From: Rubellimicrobium sp.
GTDB taxonomy: Bacteria; Pseudomonadota; Alphaproteobacteria; Rhodobacterales; Rhodobacteraceae
Assembly (NCBI GenBank): GCA_020852925.1
Contig: JADYZU010000028.1
Span: 1-64,000 of the forward strand
Direction: 5' to 3'
DNA length: 64,000 nt
The notes beneath the pieces were generated by a model, which was not told the origin of the DNA, did no database searches, and was given only the letters and a program-made list of their open reading frames with translations. Below are positions 1-8,252 of the stretch, one piece after another; within the stretch, counting starts at the first letter, position 1, and each line of letters begins with the position of its first letter. A program made the position numbers and the translations under genes.

Positions 1-275
1 GGCGAAGCTGACACCGCATCATCGAGAGAACAATCCCCCTAGCGGCGCGATACACAGACAGTCGATCCATCGAAAACAGACCAAACCGCCCACATATCCC
101 TTCAGATATCAATCATGTCAAAGAGCACGCACCGAACACCGAACGACACGCTTGCGCCACAACTTGATGGCGCAGCCGCATCATCCTGTCTTCGCTGCTG
201 TCCGTCGTGGCTTTGGTCGTTGCCGTCCGCTGCCGCGCCGTCCCGCTGCGCTGTCGTTGCCGTCAGCGCCGCGTT
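1..275 (-). other. rRNA operon 5' leader (16S gene lies beyond left edge)
   Basis: I see no gene in the first 578 bases. Read on the minus strand, this part resembles the leader of a Rhodobacteraceae rRNA operon. It holds a boxA-like antitermination element (116-127), followed by a stretch around 70-112 that I recall from 16S leaders of this family (TGAAGGGATATGTGGGCGG on the minus strand). A strong promoter lies just upstream at 283-311. The 16S gene itself is not in the window and would begin left of base 1. The frames open here are short and low in complexity, so I do not call them genes. The identification rests on memory of leader sequences, not alignment. Confidence 0.75.
116..127 (-). 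promoter_or_regulatory. boxA antitermination element of rRNA leader
   Basis: The minus strand reads TGCTCTTTGACA, one base away from the E. coli rrn boxA TGCTCTTTAACA. BoxA in the nascent RNA binds NusB/S10 and makes the elongation complex resistant to Rho. Its place, about 150 bases after the promoter and before the presumed 16S gene, is the usual one. Confidence 0.75.
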
Positions 276-282
276 GAGGGGG

Positions 283-311
283 CTTTTAGGCAGAGGTGCG
301 GGGGGTTGCAA
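283..311 (-). promoter_or_regulatory. Probable rRNA operon promoter
   Basis: On the minus strand a -35-like TTGCAA (306-311) and a -10-like TAAAAG (283-288) are separated by exactly 17 bases. A run of six A on the minus strand (317-322) sits just upstream, like an UP element. The C-rich spacer and post -10 sequence match the style of rrn promoters in Rhodobacter relatives. Transcription would start near 275 and run left. The cardiolipin synthase gene diverges from it. Confidence 0.6.
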
Positions 312-593
312 GCGGATTTTTTCACCCCTCGCAGCGATTTCAGGAAGAATGCTGTAACCACCTGTATAGACTGAAATATTTCTCGTGCGCCCGGTTCACG
401 GCCCGGAGGGGTCGGAAAGAAATTTGCGCGCCGCTGGGGCGGTTGGTAGTTTTCTTTCGCCTCCGTTCCGAATCCCGGCGAATCCCGATTCCCCGCGACC
501 GAATCCGTCAGGCCCTTCCCGCCAACAGTGCCGACTCGCTGCCGGACCTGACTGCCGCATGGACGTGGCCCGCAGTCCGTGCCAGCGTCGGCC

Positions 594-2033
594 ATGATGC
601 TGGACGGTTTCAACACCCTGCCCGCCGTGATCCTGCACTACACCATCACCGCGCTGGTGGTGTGGCGGGTGCTGCTGCGCGACAATCTGATGCCTCCGGT
701 GCGGCTTGCCTGGGTGATGGTGGTCGGGCTGCTGCCGGCACTCGGGCCTCTGGCCTATCTGCTGTTCGGCGAGGTCCGCGTCAGCCGGTCAGACCGGCGC
801 CACGCCCGCGACGTGGAGCGGCGGCTGCGCGCGGTCTGGGATCCGGACGATGCCCATGCGCCGATCCCCCCCAAGGTCGAGCCGGCCTTTGCCATGGGCC
901 GGGCCACGTCGGACTTTCCGCCGGTGGGCGGCAATCGCGCGACCATGCTGCCCGAAGGGGACGAGGCCATGGCTGACATGATCGTGCGCATCGCCACCGC
1001 GGTCAGCCATGTGCATCTGCTGTTCTACATCTGGCTGCCCGATGTGACCGGCACCGCCGTGGCCGAGGCGGCGATCGCGGCGGCGCGGCGCGGGGTGGCG
1101 GTGCGGGTGCTGGTCGATCAGCTCGGGTCGCGGCAATTCATCCGGTCGGACCTCTGGCAGCGGATGCAGGCGGCGGGCGTGACCTGCCGCATCGCGTTGC
1201 CGGTCGGCAACCCTCTGGTCGAGACGCTCTACAAGCGGCTGGACCTGCGCAATCACCGCAAGATCGCGGTGATCGACAACCGTGTCACCTGGGCCGGAAG
1301 CCGCAACTGCGCCGATGCCGCCTTTGCAATCAAGCCGCGGTTCGCGCCCTGGGTCGATGTGCTCATGCGGATCGAGGGGCCGGTGGTGCGGCAGTTCCAG
1401 GCGGTGTTCCTGTCGGACTGGATGACCCATTGCGACGAGGATCTGAGCCACCTTCTGGCCGAGGCACCGGGCCCCTTTGCCGGCGGGTTCACCGGGCAGG
1501 TGGTTGCCTCCGGCCCGGACCAGAGCCAGAGCGGCATGTCCGAGACCCTGACCGCCATGCTGTATTCCGCCCACGACCGGGTGACGATCACCACACCCTA
1601 TTTCCTGCCCGACGCCGCCCTGCACGAGGCGATCTGTGCCGCCGCGCGGCGCGGGGTCGAGACGACGCTGATCCTGCCGGAACGCAATGACAGCCGGATC
1701 GTCGCCGCGGCAAGCGAGGGGCTCTATCTCACGCTCCTGCGCAGCGGGGTGCGGCTGCATCTGTTCCGGGGCGGACTGCTTCATGCCAAGATCATCACCG
1801 TCGACGGCGATATCGCGATGGTCGGGTCGGCCAACCTGGACCGGCGGTCCTTCGATCTCAACTACGAGTGCAACCTGCTGCTGCATTCGGCCGAGGAAAC
1901 GGCCAAGCTGGACCGGCGGCAGGACAGCTATCTGGCGCGCTCGCGCCCGGTGACGATCGCCGAGGTGCGCCGCTGGCACGCGCTGCGCCGCATCCGCAAC
2001 AACGCGATGGCCCTGGCCGGCCCGCTGTTGTGA
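594..2033 (+). CDS. cls: Cardiolipin synthase (phospholipase D family)
   Basis: This enzyme makes cardiolipin in the inner membrane by transphosphatidylation. The protein is about 479 residues, normal for bacterial Cls. The N-terminus carries two hydrophobic segments (about residues 8-55). Two HKD catalytic motifs are present, HRKIAVID near residue 221 and HAKIITVD near residue 397, each followed by the usual GS.N motif (AGSRN, VGSAN). I start at the ATG at 594; an ATG at 597 and a GTG at 579 are also in frame and cannot be excluded. The gene diverges from the leftward rRNA operon and is convergent with the CorC-type gene, with 6 bases between the stops. Confidence 0.9.
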   Translation: MMLDGFNTLPAVILHYTITALVVWRVLLRDNLMPPVRLAWVMVVGLLPALGPLAYLLFGEVRVSRSDRRHARDVERRLRAVWDPDDAHAPIPPKVEPAFAMGRATSDFPPVGGNRATMLPEGDEAMADMIVRIATAVSHVHLLFYIWLPDVTGTAVAEAAIAAARRGVAVRVLVDQLGSRQFIRSDLWQRMQAAGVTCRIALPVGNPLVETLYKRLDLRNHRKIAVIDNRVTWAGSRNCADAAFAIKPRFAPWVDVLMRIEGPVVRQFQAVFLSDWMTHCDEDLSHLLAEAPGPFAGGFTGQVVASGPDQSQSGMSETLTAMLYSAHDRVTITTPYFLPDAALHEAICAAARRGVETTLILPERNDSRIVAAASEGLYLTLLRSGVRLHLFRGGLLHAKIITVDGDIAMVGSANLDRRSFDLNYECNLLLHSAEETAKLDRRQDSYLARSRPVTIAEVRRWHALRRIRNNAMALAGPLL

Positions 2034-2039
2034 CCGCGA

Positions 2040-3320
2040 TCAGGTTGCGGCGCTGCGGCTGACCAGAACCTTGTCGATGCGGCGCCCGTCAAGATCGAGC
2101 ACCTCGACCGTCCAGCCCTCGATCATCACCTTGTCGCCGACGCCCGGCAGCACCCCCGCCAGATCGAGGACAAGGCCCGCCACCGTCTCGAACCCGCGAT
2201 CATCCTCGAGCGAGATCCCGATCCGGTCGGCAAATTCGTCCACCGGCATCCAGCCTGCAACGATGAGGGAACCGTCGTCGCGCTCCACCATCTTGGGTTC
2301 GTCGGTCACGTCCTCGTCAAAGCCGCCGGTGATGGCGCCAAGGATGTCCATGGGCGTGATGATGCCCTCGAACGTGCCGTATTCGTCAAAGATGAGGACC
2401 ATGCTGGCCGGGGCGGAACGCAGGGTCTCGATCACGTCGAGCGCGGGAAGGGAATCGTGGATCACCGGCGCGGCCTGAAGATAGCGGCGCGGGTCGAAGG
2501 GTGCCGCTGTCTCGTCGGTCATGATGTCGCGCGCGGCGATGACGCCCACGATCTCGTCCGGGCCGCCGTCGCGCAGCGGCAGGCGCGAATGCCCCGAGGT
2601 CCGGAACCGGGCGACGATCTGTTCGCGCGTCTCGCCCGCGTCCGCGACCTCGACATCGTGGCGCGGGGTCATGAGGCCGCGCGCGCTGCGGTCGGCGATG
2701 CGCATGACCCCGGCGATCATCGCCGTTTCCGCCTCTTCGATCACCCCGGCGGAATGGGCCTCGGCGATGACGAGTTTCACCTCCTCGTCGGTCATGTTGC
2801 GCCCGGTCTCTCCGGACTGGCCAAGGAGGAACAGGATGAACGCGGCCGACCGGTCGAGGATCCAGACCACCGGCGCCGCCGCCACCGCGATCGCCTGCAA
2901 GAGCGGCGCGATGCGCGTGGCCGCCGCCTCGGGCGCGCGCAGGGCGATCTGCTTGGGCACCAGTTCCCCGAAGATGAGCGAGACATAGGTGACCACCATG
3001 ACCACGCCGCCCACGCCCAGCGTGCCCGCCGTCGCCGGATCAAGGCCCGCCACGACAAGCACCGCCGCCAGTCGCACCCCGAGGGTCGCCCCCGAGAACG
3101 CACCGGCCAGAACCCCCACCAGCGTGATGCCGATCTGCACCGACGACAGGAACCGCCCCGGATCCTCGGCCAGGCGCATGGCGATGCGCGCGCCGCGGCT
3201 TCCGGCTTCGGCCAGGACCTGAAGCCGGGTCTGGCGCGAGGACACGATCGCCAGTTCCGACATGGCGAGAACCCCGTTGAGCAGGGTCAGGACAAGGATG
3301 ATGGCGATTTCCAGGATCAT
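2040..3320 (-). CDS. CorC/HlyC-type (CNNM) membrane protein
   Basis: The 426-residue protein has the classic order of the hemolysin/CorC family: a DUF21 membrane domain with about four hydrophobic helices (residues 1-190), a CBS pair (about 200-320) and a C-terminal CorC_HlyC transporter-associated domain (about 335-420). Members are linked to magnesium or cobalt efflux and are usually annotated as hemolysin family proteins, though true haemolysis is doubtful. The start overlaps the stop of the upstream exoD-like gene by 4 bases, so the two are probably translated together. Confidence 0.85.
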   Translation of the reverse strand: MILEIAIILVLTLLNGVLAMSELAIVSSRQTRLQVLAEAGSRGARIAMRLAEDPGRFLSSVQIGITLVGVLAGAFSGATLGVRLAAVLVVAGLDPATAGTLGVGGVVMVVTYVSLIFGELVPKQIALRAPEAAATRIAPLLQAIAVAAAPVVWILDRSAAFILFLLGQSGETGRNMTDEEVKLVIAEAHSAGVIEEAETAMIAGVMRIADRSARGLMTPRHDVEVADAGETREQIVARFRTSGHSRLPLRDGGPDEIVGVIAARDIMTDETAAPFDPRRYLQAAPVIHDSLPALDVIETLRSAPASMVLIFDEYGTFEGIITPMDILGAITGGFDEDVTDEPKMVERDDGSLIVAGWMPVDEFADRIGISLEDDRGFETVAGLVLDLAGVLPGVGDKVMIEGWTVEVLDLDGRRIDKVLVSRSAAT

Positions 3321-4057
3321 GGCGTCAGGGGCACTTCGGCCGCAAAGGCGTTGAGGACGACAAAGAGCACGGCGCGCGAGATCGCATAGACCACGCCGGC
3401 CGACACGACGAGGGCGCCGGCCGAGGCGATCAGGCCGAACACGACCCAGAGTCCGTCGCGTTCCAGGATGCCCAGCGCGATCAGGCAGATCGCGAAGGCC
3501 GGGAACATGTTGCCCAGCGGCACCGGCAGCGTCAGCACGACCGCCAGCACCAGGCAGATGGCCCCGAGGAACCGTTCGGCGACATGCCCCGACAGCGGGC
3601 GCCAGCGCGGCCGCAACAGCCGTTCGGTCCGCCCGAGATAGGGCACCATCCGCTCGACCAGCAGGGCGAACTTGTCACGCGGCAGGCCCCGGTTGGCGAT
3701 GATCCGGGGCAGCCAGGGGATCCGCCCCATGAGCATCTGCGACGTGAGGTAAAGCAGCGGCACCCCGAGGATGCCCGATGTGCCGGGGATCGCCGGCAGC
3801 GCGTTGGGCAGGGCAAAGATCAGGATGAGCGCGGCACGCGCCCGCCCCTCCATCAGATGCATGAGCGCGCCGATGGTGATCACGTCATGAGAGGGATCGC
3901 CGGCAATCTCGGTCAGAACTTCGGACAGCCGCTTTTTCGGCGGATGACGCCCGGCGGCGTCGTGTCTTCGCTCTTCCTCGGGATCGAGGGCGACCGGCCG
4001 GTCGGGCACCGCCTGCGCGGCGTCCCCGCTCTTGCCTTGATGGGTCGATGCGTTCAT
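3317..4057 (-). CDS. exoD: ExoD-family exopolysaccharide synthesis protein
   Basis: The 246-residue protein has a hydrophilic N-terminus (about 60 residues) followed by several hydrophobic segments (about residues 70-115 and 160-235). The PxxLPAIPGTSGILG-like stretch near residue 85 and the PWLP segment are typical of the ExoD family. ExoD was first found in Sinorhizobium as a gene affecting exopolysaccharide production and alkali tolerance; its biochemical activity is unknown. It is the first gene of a two-gene leftward operon with the CorC/HlyC-type gene. The only link to polysaccharide elsewhere in the window is distant (kpsTE, wzc/yjbH). Confidence 0.8.
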   Translation of the reverse strand: MNASTHQGKSGDAAQAVPDRPVALDPEEERRHDAAGRHPPKKRLSEVLTEIAGDPSHDVITIGALMHLMEGRARAALILIFALPNALPAIPGTSGILGVPLLYLTSQMLMGRIPWLPRIIANRGLPRDKFALLVERMVPYLGRTERLLRPRWRPLSGHVAERFLGAICLVLAVVLTLPVPLGNMFPAFAICLIALGILERDGLWVVFGLIASAGALVVSAGVVYAISRAVLFVVLNAFAAEVPLTP

Positions 4058-4164
4058 GCGCCCTGGGTCCAGGTTCCGAATCGCACATTAGGGTGTGACA
4101 GCGCCAAGGAAAAGCACATGTTGCGCGCAGGCCCGGGACTTTGGGCGGCAAGGCGGAGGTGACG

Positions 4165-4527
4165 ATGACGGCCCGGTTGTTTCTGCGCCTGTTCTTCGAT
4201 GGGCTGGTCCTTGGCCCCGGCAAGGTCGAACTGCTCGAACGGATCCACGAGACCGGTTCGATCTCGGCGGCGGGGCGCGCCATGGGGATGAGCTATCGGC
4301 GCGCCTGGTCGCTGGTCGAGGAGATGAACCAGGCGCTGCGCGAACCCGCCGTCCTCAGCATCAGGGGCGGACCCGGCGGGGGGGGCGCGCTGGTCACGCC
4401 AACGGGGACGGCGCTTGTCCACCACTACCGCGCCCTGATGCGCCTCCTCGAGGAGGAGGGCGCCGAAGAGGTCGCCGCGATCACGGCGCTGTTGCGCGAC
4501 TGCGGCGATATGTCCGACGGAAAATAA
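4165..4527 (+). CDS. ModE-like winged-helix regulator (N-terminal domain only)
   Basis: This 120-residue protein matches the N-terminal LysR-like winged helix of ModE, with the signature stretch ISAAGRAMGMSYRRAW (about residues 32-47). It lacks the C-terminal molybdate-binding MOP domains of E. coli ModE. I chose the ATG at 4165 because GGAGGT lies 4 bases upstream; an earlier in-frame start at 4141 has no such site. It stands directly in front of modABC and is the likely regulator of that operon. Without MOP domains it may sense molybdate through a partner, or act constitutively. Confidence 0.8.
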   Translation: MTARLFLRLFFDGLVLGPGKVELLERIHETGSISAAGRAMGMSYRRAWSLVEEMNQALREPAVLSIRGGPGGGGALVTPTGTALVHHYRALMRLLEEEGAEEVAAITALLRDCGDMSDGK

Positions 4528-4552
4528 CGCTTGTCATTCCCGCCGCTCGCGC

Positions 4553-4560
4553 CGTTATAT
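4553..4560 (+). promoter_or_regulatory. Candidate Mo-box half site
   Basis: CGTTATAT lies 30 bases before the modA start. It resembles one arm of the Mo-boxes bound by ModE-type regulators in Rhodobacter. A second pair of related arms, CGATAT (4506-4511) and ATAACG (4524-4529), forms an imperfect inverted repeat across the end of the regulator gene. The evidence is resemblance only. Confidence 0.35.
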
Positions 4561-4589
4561 CCGCCTGAACACATCGAGCGGAGTCCCGC

Positions 4590-5336
4590 ATGCGCCACCT
4601 GCCCCTTGTCCTCGCCCTGTCCACTCTCCCGCTTTCGGTCGCGGCCGAAGAGGTGACGGTCTTTGCCGCCGCCTCGCTTGCCAATGCGCTTGATGCCATC
4701 GCCGCCGATTTCAGCGCCCGCACCGGCGATACCGTCACGATCAGCTATGCCGGGTCGGGCCAGCTTGCCACCCAGATCATCGAAGGGGCACCCGCCGATA
4801 TCTTCGTCTCGGCCGCGACCGCCTGGATGGATGCGGTCGAAGAGGCCGGGTTGGTCGTTCCCGGCGCGCGCCATGACCTGCTGGGCAACACCCTTGTCCT
4901 TGTCGCAGCGGCCGGGGCCGCGCCGGTCGTGATGGCGCCCGACCTCGATCTCGTGGCGCTGCTCGGGGATGGGCGCCTGGCCATGGGGATGGTCGATTCG
5001 GTGCCGGCCGGCCAGTATGGCAAGGCCGCGCTCGAATCCCTCGGGCTTTGGGCCGGGGTCGAGGATCATGTGGCCCAGACCGACAACGTGCGCGCCGCGC
5101 TCTCGCTCGTGGCGATGGGCGAGGCGCCCTATGGCATCGTCTATGCCAGCGACGCGATTGCCGAACCGGCGGTCACGGTCGTCGCCGCCTTTCCCGCCGG
5201 TTCGCACCCGCCGATCACCTATCCGGCCGCCCTTCTGACCCGGGCCGCGGACGCCGCCGACCGCGCCTTTCTCGACGAGCTTTCCTCCGACGGGGCGGCT
5301 GCGGTATTCGCGGCCAACGGCTTTGCCGTGCCCTGA
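4590..5336 (+). CDS. modA: Molybdate ABC transporter, periplasmic binding protein
   Basis: The 248-residue protein is the usual size for ModA. It has a signal peptide ending near AVAAEE (residue 18-20), then VTVFAAASLANALDAIA, the hallmark start of mature ModA whose early serine binds oxyanion. Further typical segments are SYAGSGQLATQI and GAPADIFVSA. It binds molybdate (and usually tungstate) in the periplasm and delivers it to ModB. modB follows 20 bases downstream. Confidence 0.95.
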   Translation: MRHLPLVLALSTLPLSVAAEEVTVFAAASLANALDAIAADFSARTGDTVTISYAGSGQLATQIIEGAPADIFVSAATAWMDAVEEAGLVVPGARHDLLGNTLVLVAAAGAAPVVMAPDLDLVALLGDGRLAMGMVDSVPAGQYGKAALESLGLWAGVEDHVAQTDNVRAALSLVAMGEAPYGIVYASDAIAEPAVTVVAAFPAGSHPPITYPAALLTRAADAADRAFLDELSSDGAAAVFAANGFAVP

Positions 5337-5356
5337 GAGCGAAAGGCGACCGTCGC

Positions 5357-6052
5357 GTGATCCTCGGACTTGGACCGGACGAATGGCAGGCGGTCGCGCT
5401 GTCGGTGCGGGTGGCGCTGGTGGCCACCCTCATCGGACTGCCGCCGGCGGTCCTTGTGGCCTGGGCGCTGGCGCGCTGGCGGTTCCCGGGGCGGCAGGTG
5501 CTCAACGGGATCGTGCACCTGCCGCTGATCCTGCCGCCGATCGCCACCGGCTATCTGCTGCTGGTGGTGTTCGGGCGCCGCGGGATCGCCGGCGAATGGC
5601 TCGACTCCATCGGTATCGTCCTTGCCTTCCGCTGGACCGGGGCGGCGCTTGCGGCCGGGGTCATGGCGTTTCCCCTCATGGTGCGGGCCATCCGCCTGTC
5701 GATCGAGGCGCTCGACCCCCGGCTGGAACAGGCGGCCGCCACCCTTGGCGCGCCGCGCGTCATGGTGTTCCTCACCCTGTCGCTGCCGCTGATCCTGCCG
5801 GGCATCACCGCCGGTGCCATTCTGGGCTTTGCCCGCGCCATGGGCGAATTCGGGGCCACGATCACCTTTGTCTCCAACATCCCCGGCGAAACCCGCACCC
5901 TGGCCTCGGCGATCTATGCGCTGTTGCAGGTGCCGGGGGGGGCGCCCGCGGCGATGCGGCTGGTGTGGGTCTCTCTCGGGATCGCGATGGCGGCGCTGAT
6001 CCTGTCCGAGTGGCTGTCGCAGGCGATCGCCCGCAGGATGGGGACCACATGA
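5357..6052 (+). CDS. modB: Molybdate ABC transporter permease
   Basis: The 231-residue inner-membrane protein has about five to six hydrophobic helices and the cytoplasmic EAA loop (EQAAATLGAPR near residue 127 onward) that contacts the ATPase. I place the start at the GTG at 5357, which gives the N-terminus expected for ModB (LGPDEWQAVALSVRVA). Starting further left would run back through modA in another frame. The stop overlaps the modC start (ATGA). Confidence 0.92.
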   Translation: MILGLGPDEWQAVALSVRVALVATLIGLPPAVLVAWALARWRFPGRQVLNGIVHLPLILPPIATGYLLLVVFGRRGIAGEWLDSIGIVLAFRWTGAALAAGVMAFPLMVRAIRLSIEALDPRLEQAAATLGAPRVMVFLTLSLPLILPGITAGAILGFARAMGEFGATITFVSNIPGETRTLASAIYALLQVPGGAPAAMRLVWVSLGIAMAALILSEWLSQAIARRMGTT

Positions 6053-7140
6053 CCCTGTCCGTGCGCCTGCGCCACGCCTTTGCGGATTTCTCCCTTGATG
6101 TCGCGTTCGAGGCCCCGGCGGGGATCACCGCGCTGTCGGGCCCGTCCGGTTCGGGCAAGAGCACCATCGTCAACGCCATCACCGGGCTGCTGCGCCCCGA
6201 TTCCGGGCGGATCGACGCCGGAGGGGTCTGCCTTCTCGATTCGGTGCGGCGCCTCCGGGTGCCGCCGCACCGGCGCCGGATCGGCTGCGTGTTTCAGGAT
6301 GCGCGGCTGTTCCCGCATCTCGATGTGCGGGGCAATCTCCTTTACGGACGGCGGTTCGCGCGCGACCGGCAGGGGCCGGACCCCGATCAGGTGGCCGCGC
6401 TCCTCGGGATCGGCGGACTGCTCGGGCGACGGCCGGGCACATTGTCCGGGGGCGAAAGGCAGCGCGTGGCGCTGGGCCGGGCGTTGCTGTCCGGGCCGCG
6501 CGTTCTGGTGATGGACGAACCCCTCGCCTCGCTCGACGAGGCCCGCAAGGCCGAGATCCTGCCCTATCTCGAACGGCTGCGCGACGAGACCGGCCTGCCG
6601 ATCCTCTATGTCAGCCATTCCGCAGCCGAGATCGCCCGCCTTGCCACCACCGTGGTCCTGATCGAATCCGGGCGCGTCACCGCCTCGGGTCCGGCGGCGC
6701 GCATCCTGTCCGATCCCCGCGCCACCCCGGCCTTCGGAAGGCGCGATCTGGGCGCGATCATCACCGCCCGCGTCAGGGGCCAGGACGACGACGGGCTGAC
6801 TGCGGTCGATTCGGCGGCGGGGCCGCTCTGGCTGGTGCGGATCGGGGCCGCGCCGGGCGAGGCCCTGCGCCTGCGCATCCTTGCGCAGGACGTGATGATC
6901 GCGCGGCAGCGGCCCGAGGGGATTTCGGCCCTCAACATCCTGCCCGCGACCGTCAGCGACCTTGCCGACGAAGGCGCGGGCGTGATCGTGGGCCTCATGC
7001 TCGGGCCGGAACGCATCGTCGCCCGGATCACCCGCCGTTCGGCCGTTGCGCTGGGCCTTGCGCCGGGGGTGCCGGTCCACGCCGTGCTCAAGGCCATGAC
7101 CATCGCCGACGACAGCATCGGCCACGCCGGCCGCGCCTGA
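6049..7140 (+). CDS. modC: Molybdate ABC transporter ATP-binding protein
   Basis: The protein is 363 residues. Visible motifs are Walker A GPSGSGKST (31-39), the Q-loop segment CVFQDARLFPH (81-91), the ABC signature LSGGERQRVALGRA (from 133) and Walker B VLVMDEPLASLDE. The C-terminal third carries a TOBE/Mop-like domain (about 290-355) with SALNILPA, which can bind molybdate and damp transport. It is the last gene of the operon and overlaps modB by 4 bases. The minus strand opposite this gene is open in a neighbour's frame; see the entry at 7141-8232. Confidence 0.95.
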   Translation: MTLSVRLRHAFADFSLDVAFEAPAGITALSGPSGSGKSTIVNAITGLLRPDSGRIDAGGVCLLDSVRRLRVPPHRRRIGCVFQDARLFPHLDVRGNLLYGRRFARDRQGPDPDQVAALLGIGGLLGRRPGTLSGGERQRVALGRALLSGPRVLVMDEPLASLDEARKAEILPYLERLRDETGLPILYVSHSAAEIARLATTVVLIESGRVTASGPAARILSDPRATPAFGRRDLGAIITARVRGQDDDGLTAVDSAAGPLWLVRIGAAPGEALRLRILAQDVMIARQRPEGISALNILPATVSDLADEGAGVIVGLMLGPERIVARITRRSAVALGLAPGVPVHAVLKAMTIADDSIGHAGRA

Positions 7141-8232
7141 TCGCGGGGGCCTGCGCCCGCCGGGGCGCCGGCGCGGGCGGCGCAGGTCGGCCCAGACGAT
7201 CCGGTGCGGCCCCGCGGCGCGCCCGTCCGGCCCCATCAGCGGCGCCAGCGGATCGTCCGGGCCGGGCCAGAACACGCCTGCATCCGTCACCTCCCACGCC
7301 GCCGCGGGCAGGACATAGCTGACGCGCAGGTTTCCCGGATCCTCCCAACTGTCGGTGGCCTGTCCGGGCGGGCCGGTCCCGCCCGCGTTCGCGGCGGTTC
7401 GCGCGCCCGCGCTGGCCTGTCCGGGGTCGGTCAGGCGCGGATCGGCCAGAAAGGCCGCCATGGCCGCGCGGTCCCCGTCGCCGCCGAACGGATCGAGGTT
7501 GGCATTCCCGGCCAGAACAAAGAACCGCCCCGGCGGCGGGCCCAGCGCACCGTCAAGCACCACCTGCCACAGGCGCAACTCGTCGCGGGCGCGCAGACCG
7601 TTCCGGTCCTCCGGTCCGTCAAAGACCGGCGGCGTGGCCGACCACACCATGAGGTCGACCGGCCCGCCCGGCGCAAGCACCGGCACGATCCAGTGCCCCG
7701 TGCTGGACAGGCGCTGCGCCGCCTGCGCTTCGGCCGAGGGAAAGGGGCGGCCATCCCCCTGCGGCAGGGTCGCGCCGGGCAGATCCCGCCACAGCAGCGC
7801 CGAGAAATCGCGCACCCCGCCCGCGTCGACCGGCCAGCGCGACAGGATGGCAAGCCCGGCCTGACCGGCGAACCGGCCAAAGCCCTGCGCATCGCCTGCG
7901 TCGCCCAGGCGCCCGTCACCATCAAGGTCCAGCCCGCTCGCCATGCCGGAATTGGGCAGGAGGCTGAACCCGTGGGGCAGGTCCACCCCCGCCAGCGCAA
8001 GCGCATCGCGAAACGCCGCCAGCGCCGCGCCCCCGGCGTCATGATCGAACGCGGTCAGGACCAGGATATCCGGGGCAACCGCCGCGATCTGGGCGATGGT
8101 CGCGTCGATCCCGGCATCCCCGCCGCGCAGGATGTCGCGCAACAGCAACCCCGGCCCGGCCCGCGACAAGGGCGCGGCAAAGGTGGCCACCCGCAGCGTT
8201 TCCGCCGCGGCGGGCAGCAGCGCCGCCAGCAT
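7141..8232 (-). CDS. Exported endonuclease/exonuclease/phosphatase family protein, 3' end unresolved
   Basis: The first 350 or so codons match the Rhodobacteraceae group of secreted EEP-fold (DNase I-like) proteins: a short hydrophobic signal ending in PAAA, a core with LTAFDHD, LPNSGMASG, DLDGDGR, AILSRWP and ALLWRDLPGA, a fold-typical VLAGNANLDPFGGDG and the closing HRIVWADL. Family members normally stop within a few residues of that last motif. Here the frame stays open for about 410 more codons, antisense to modC and modB, to a stop at 5914. I list only the part outside modC. I chose the ATG at 8232; the true start could be a rarer codon a little upstream, overlapping the preceding gene, which would give a longer signal peptide. 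A frameshift, a lost stop or a sequence error near 7090-7180 is likely. Confidence 0.65.
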
Positions 8233-8252
8233 CCAGCCGATCAGCGCCGCGA

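Noticed and set aside
102-616. Small open frames on both strands left of cls
   Set aside because: They lie over the rRNA promoter and leader, lack ribosome sites and resemble no family.
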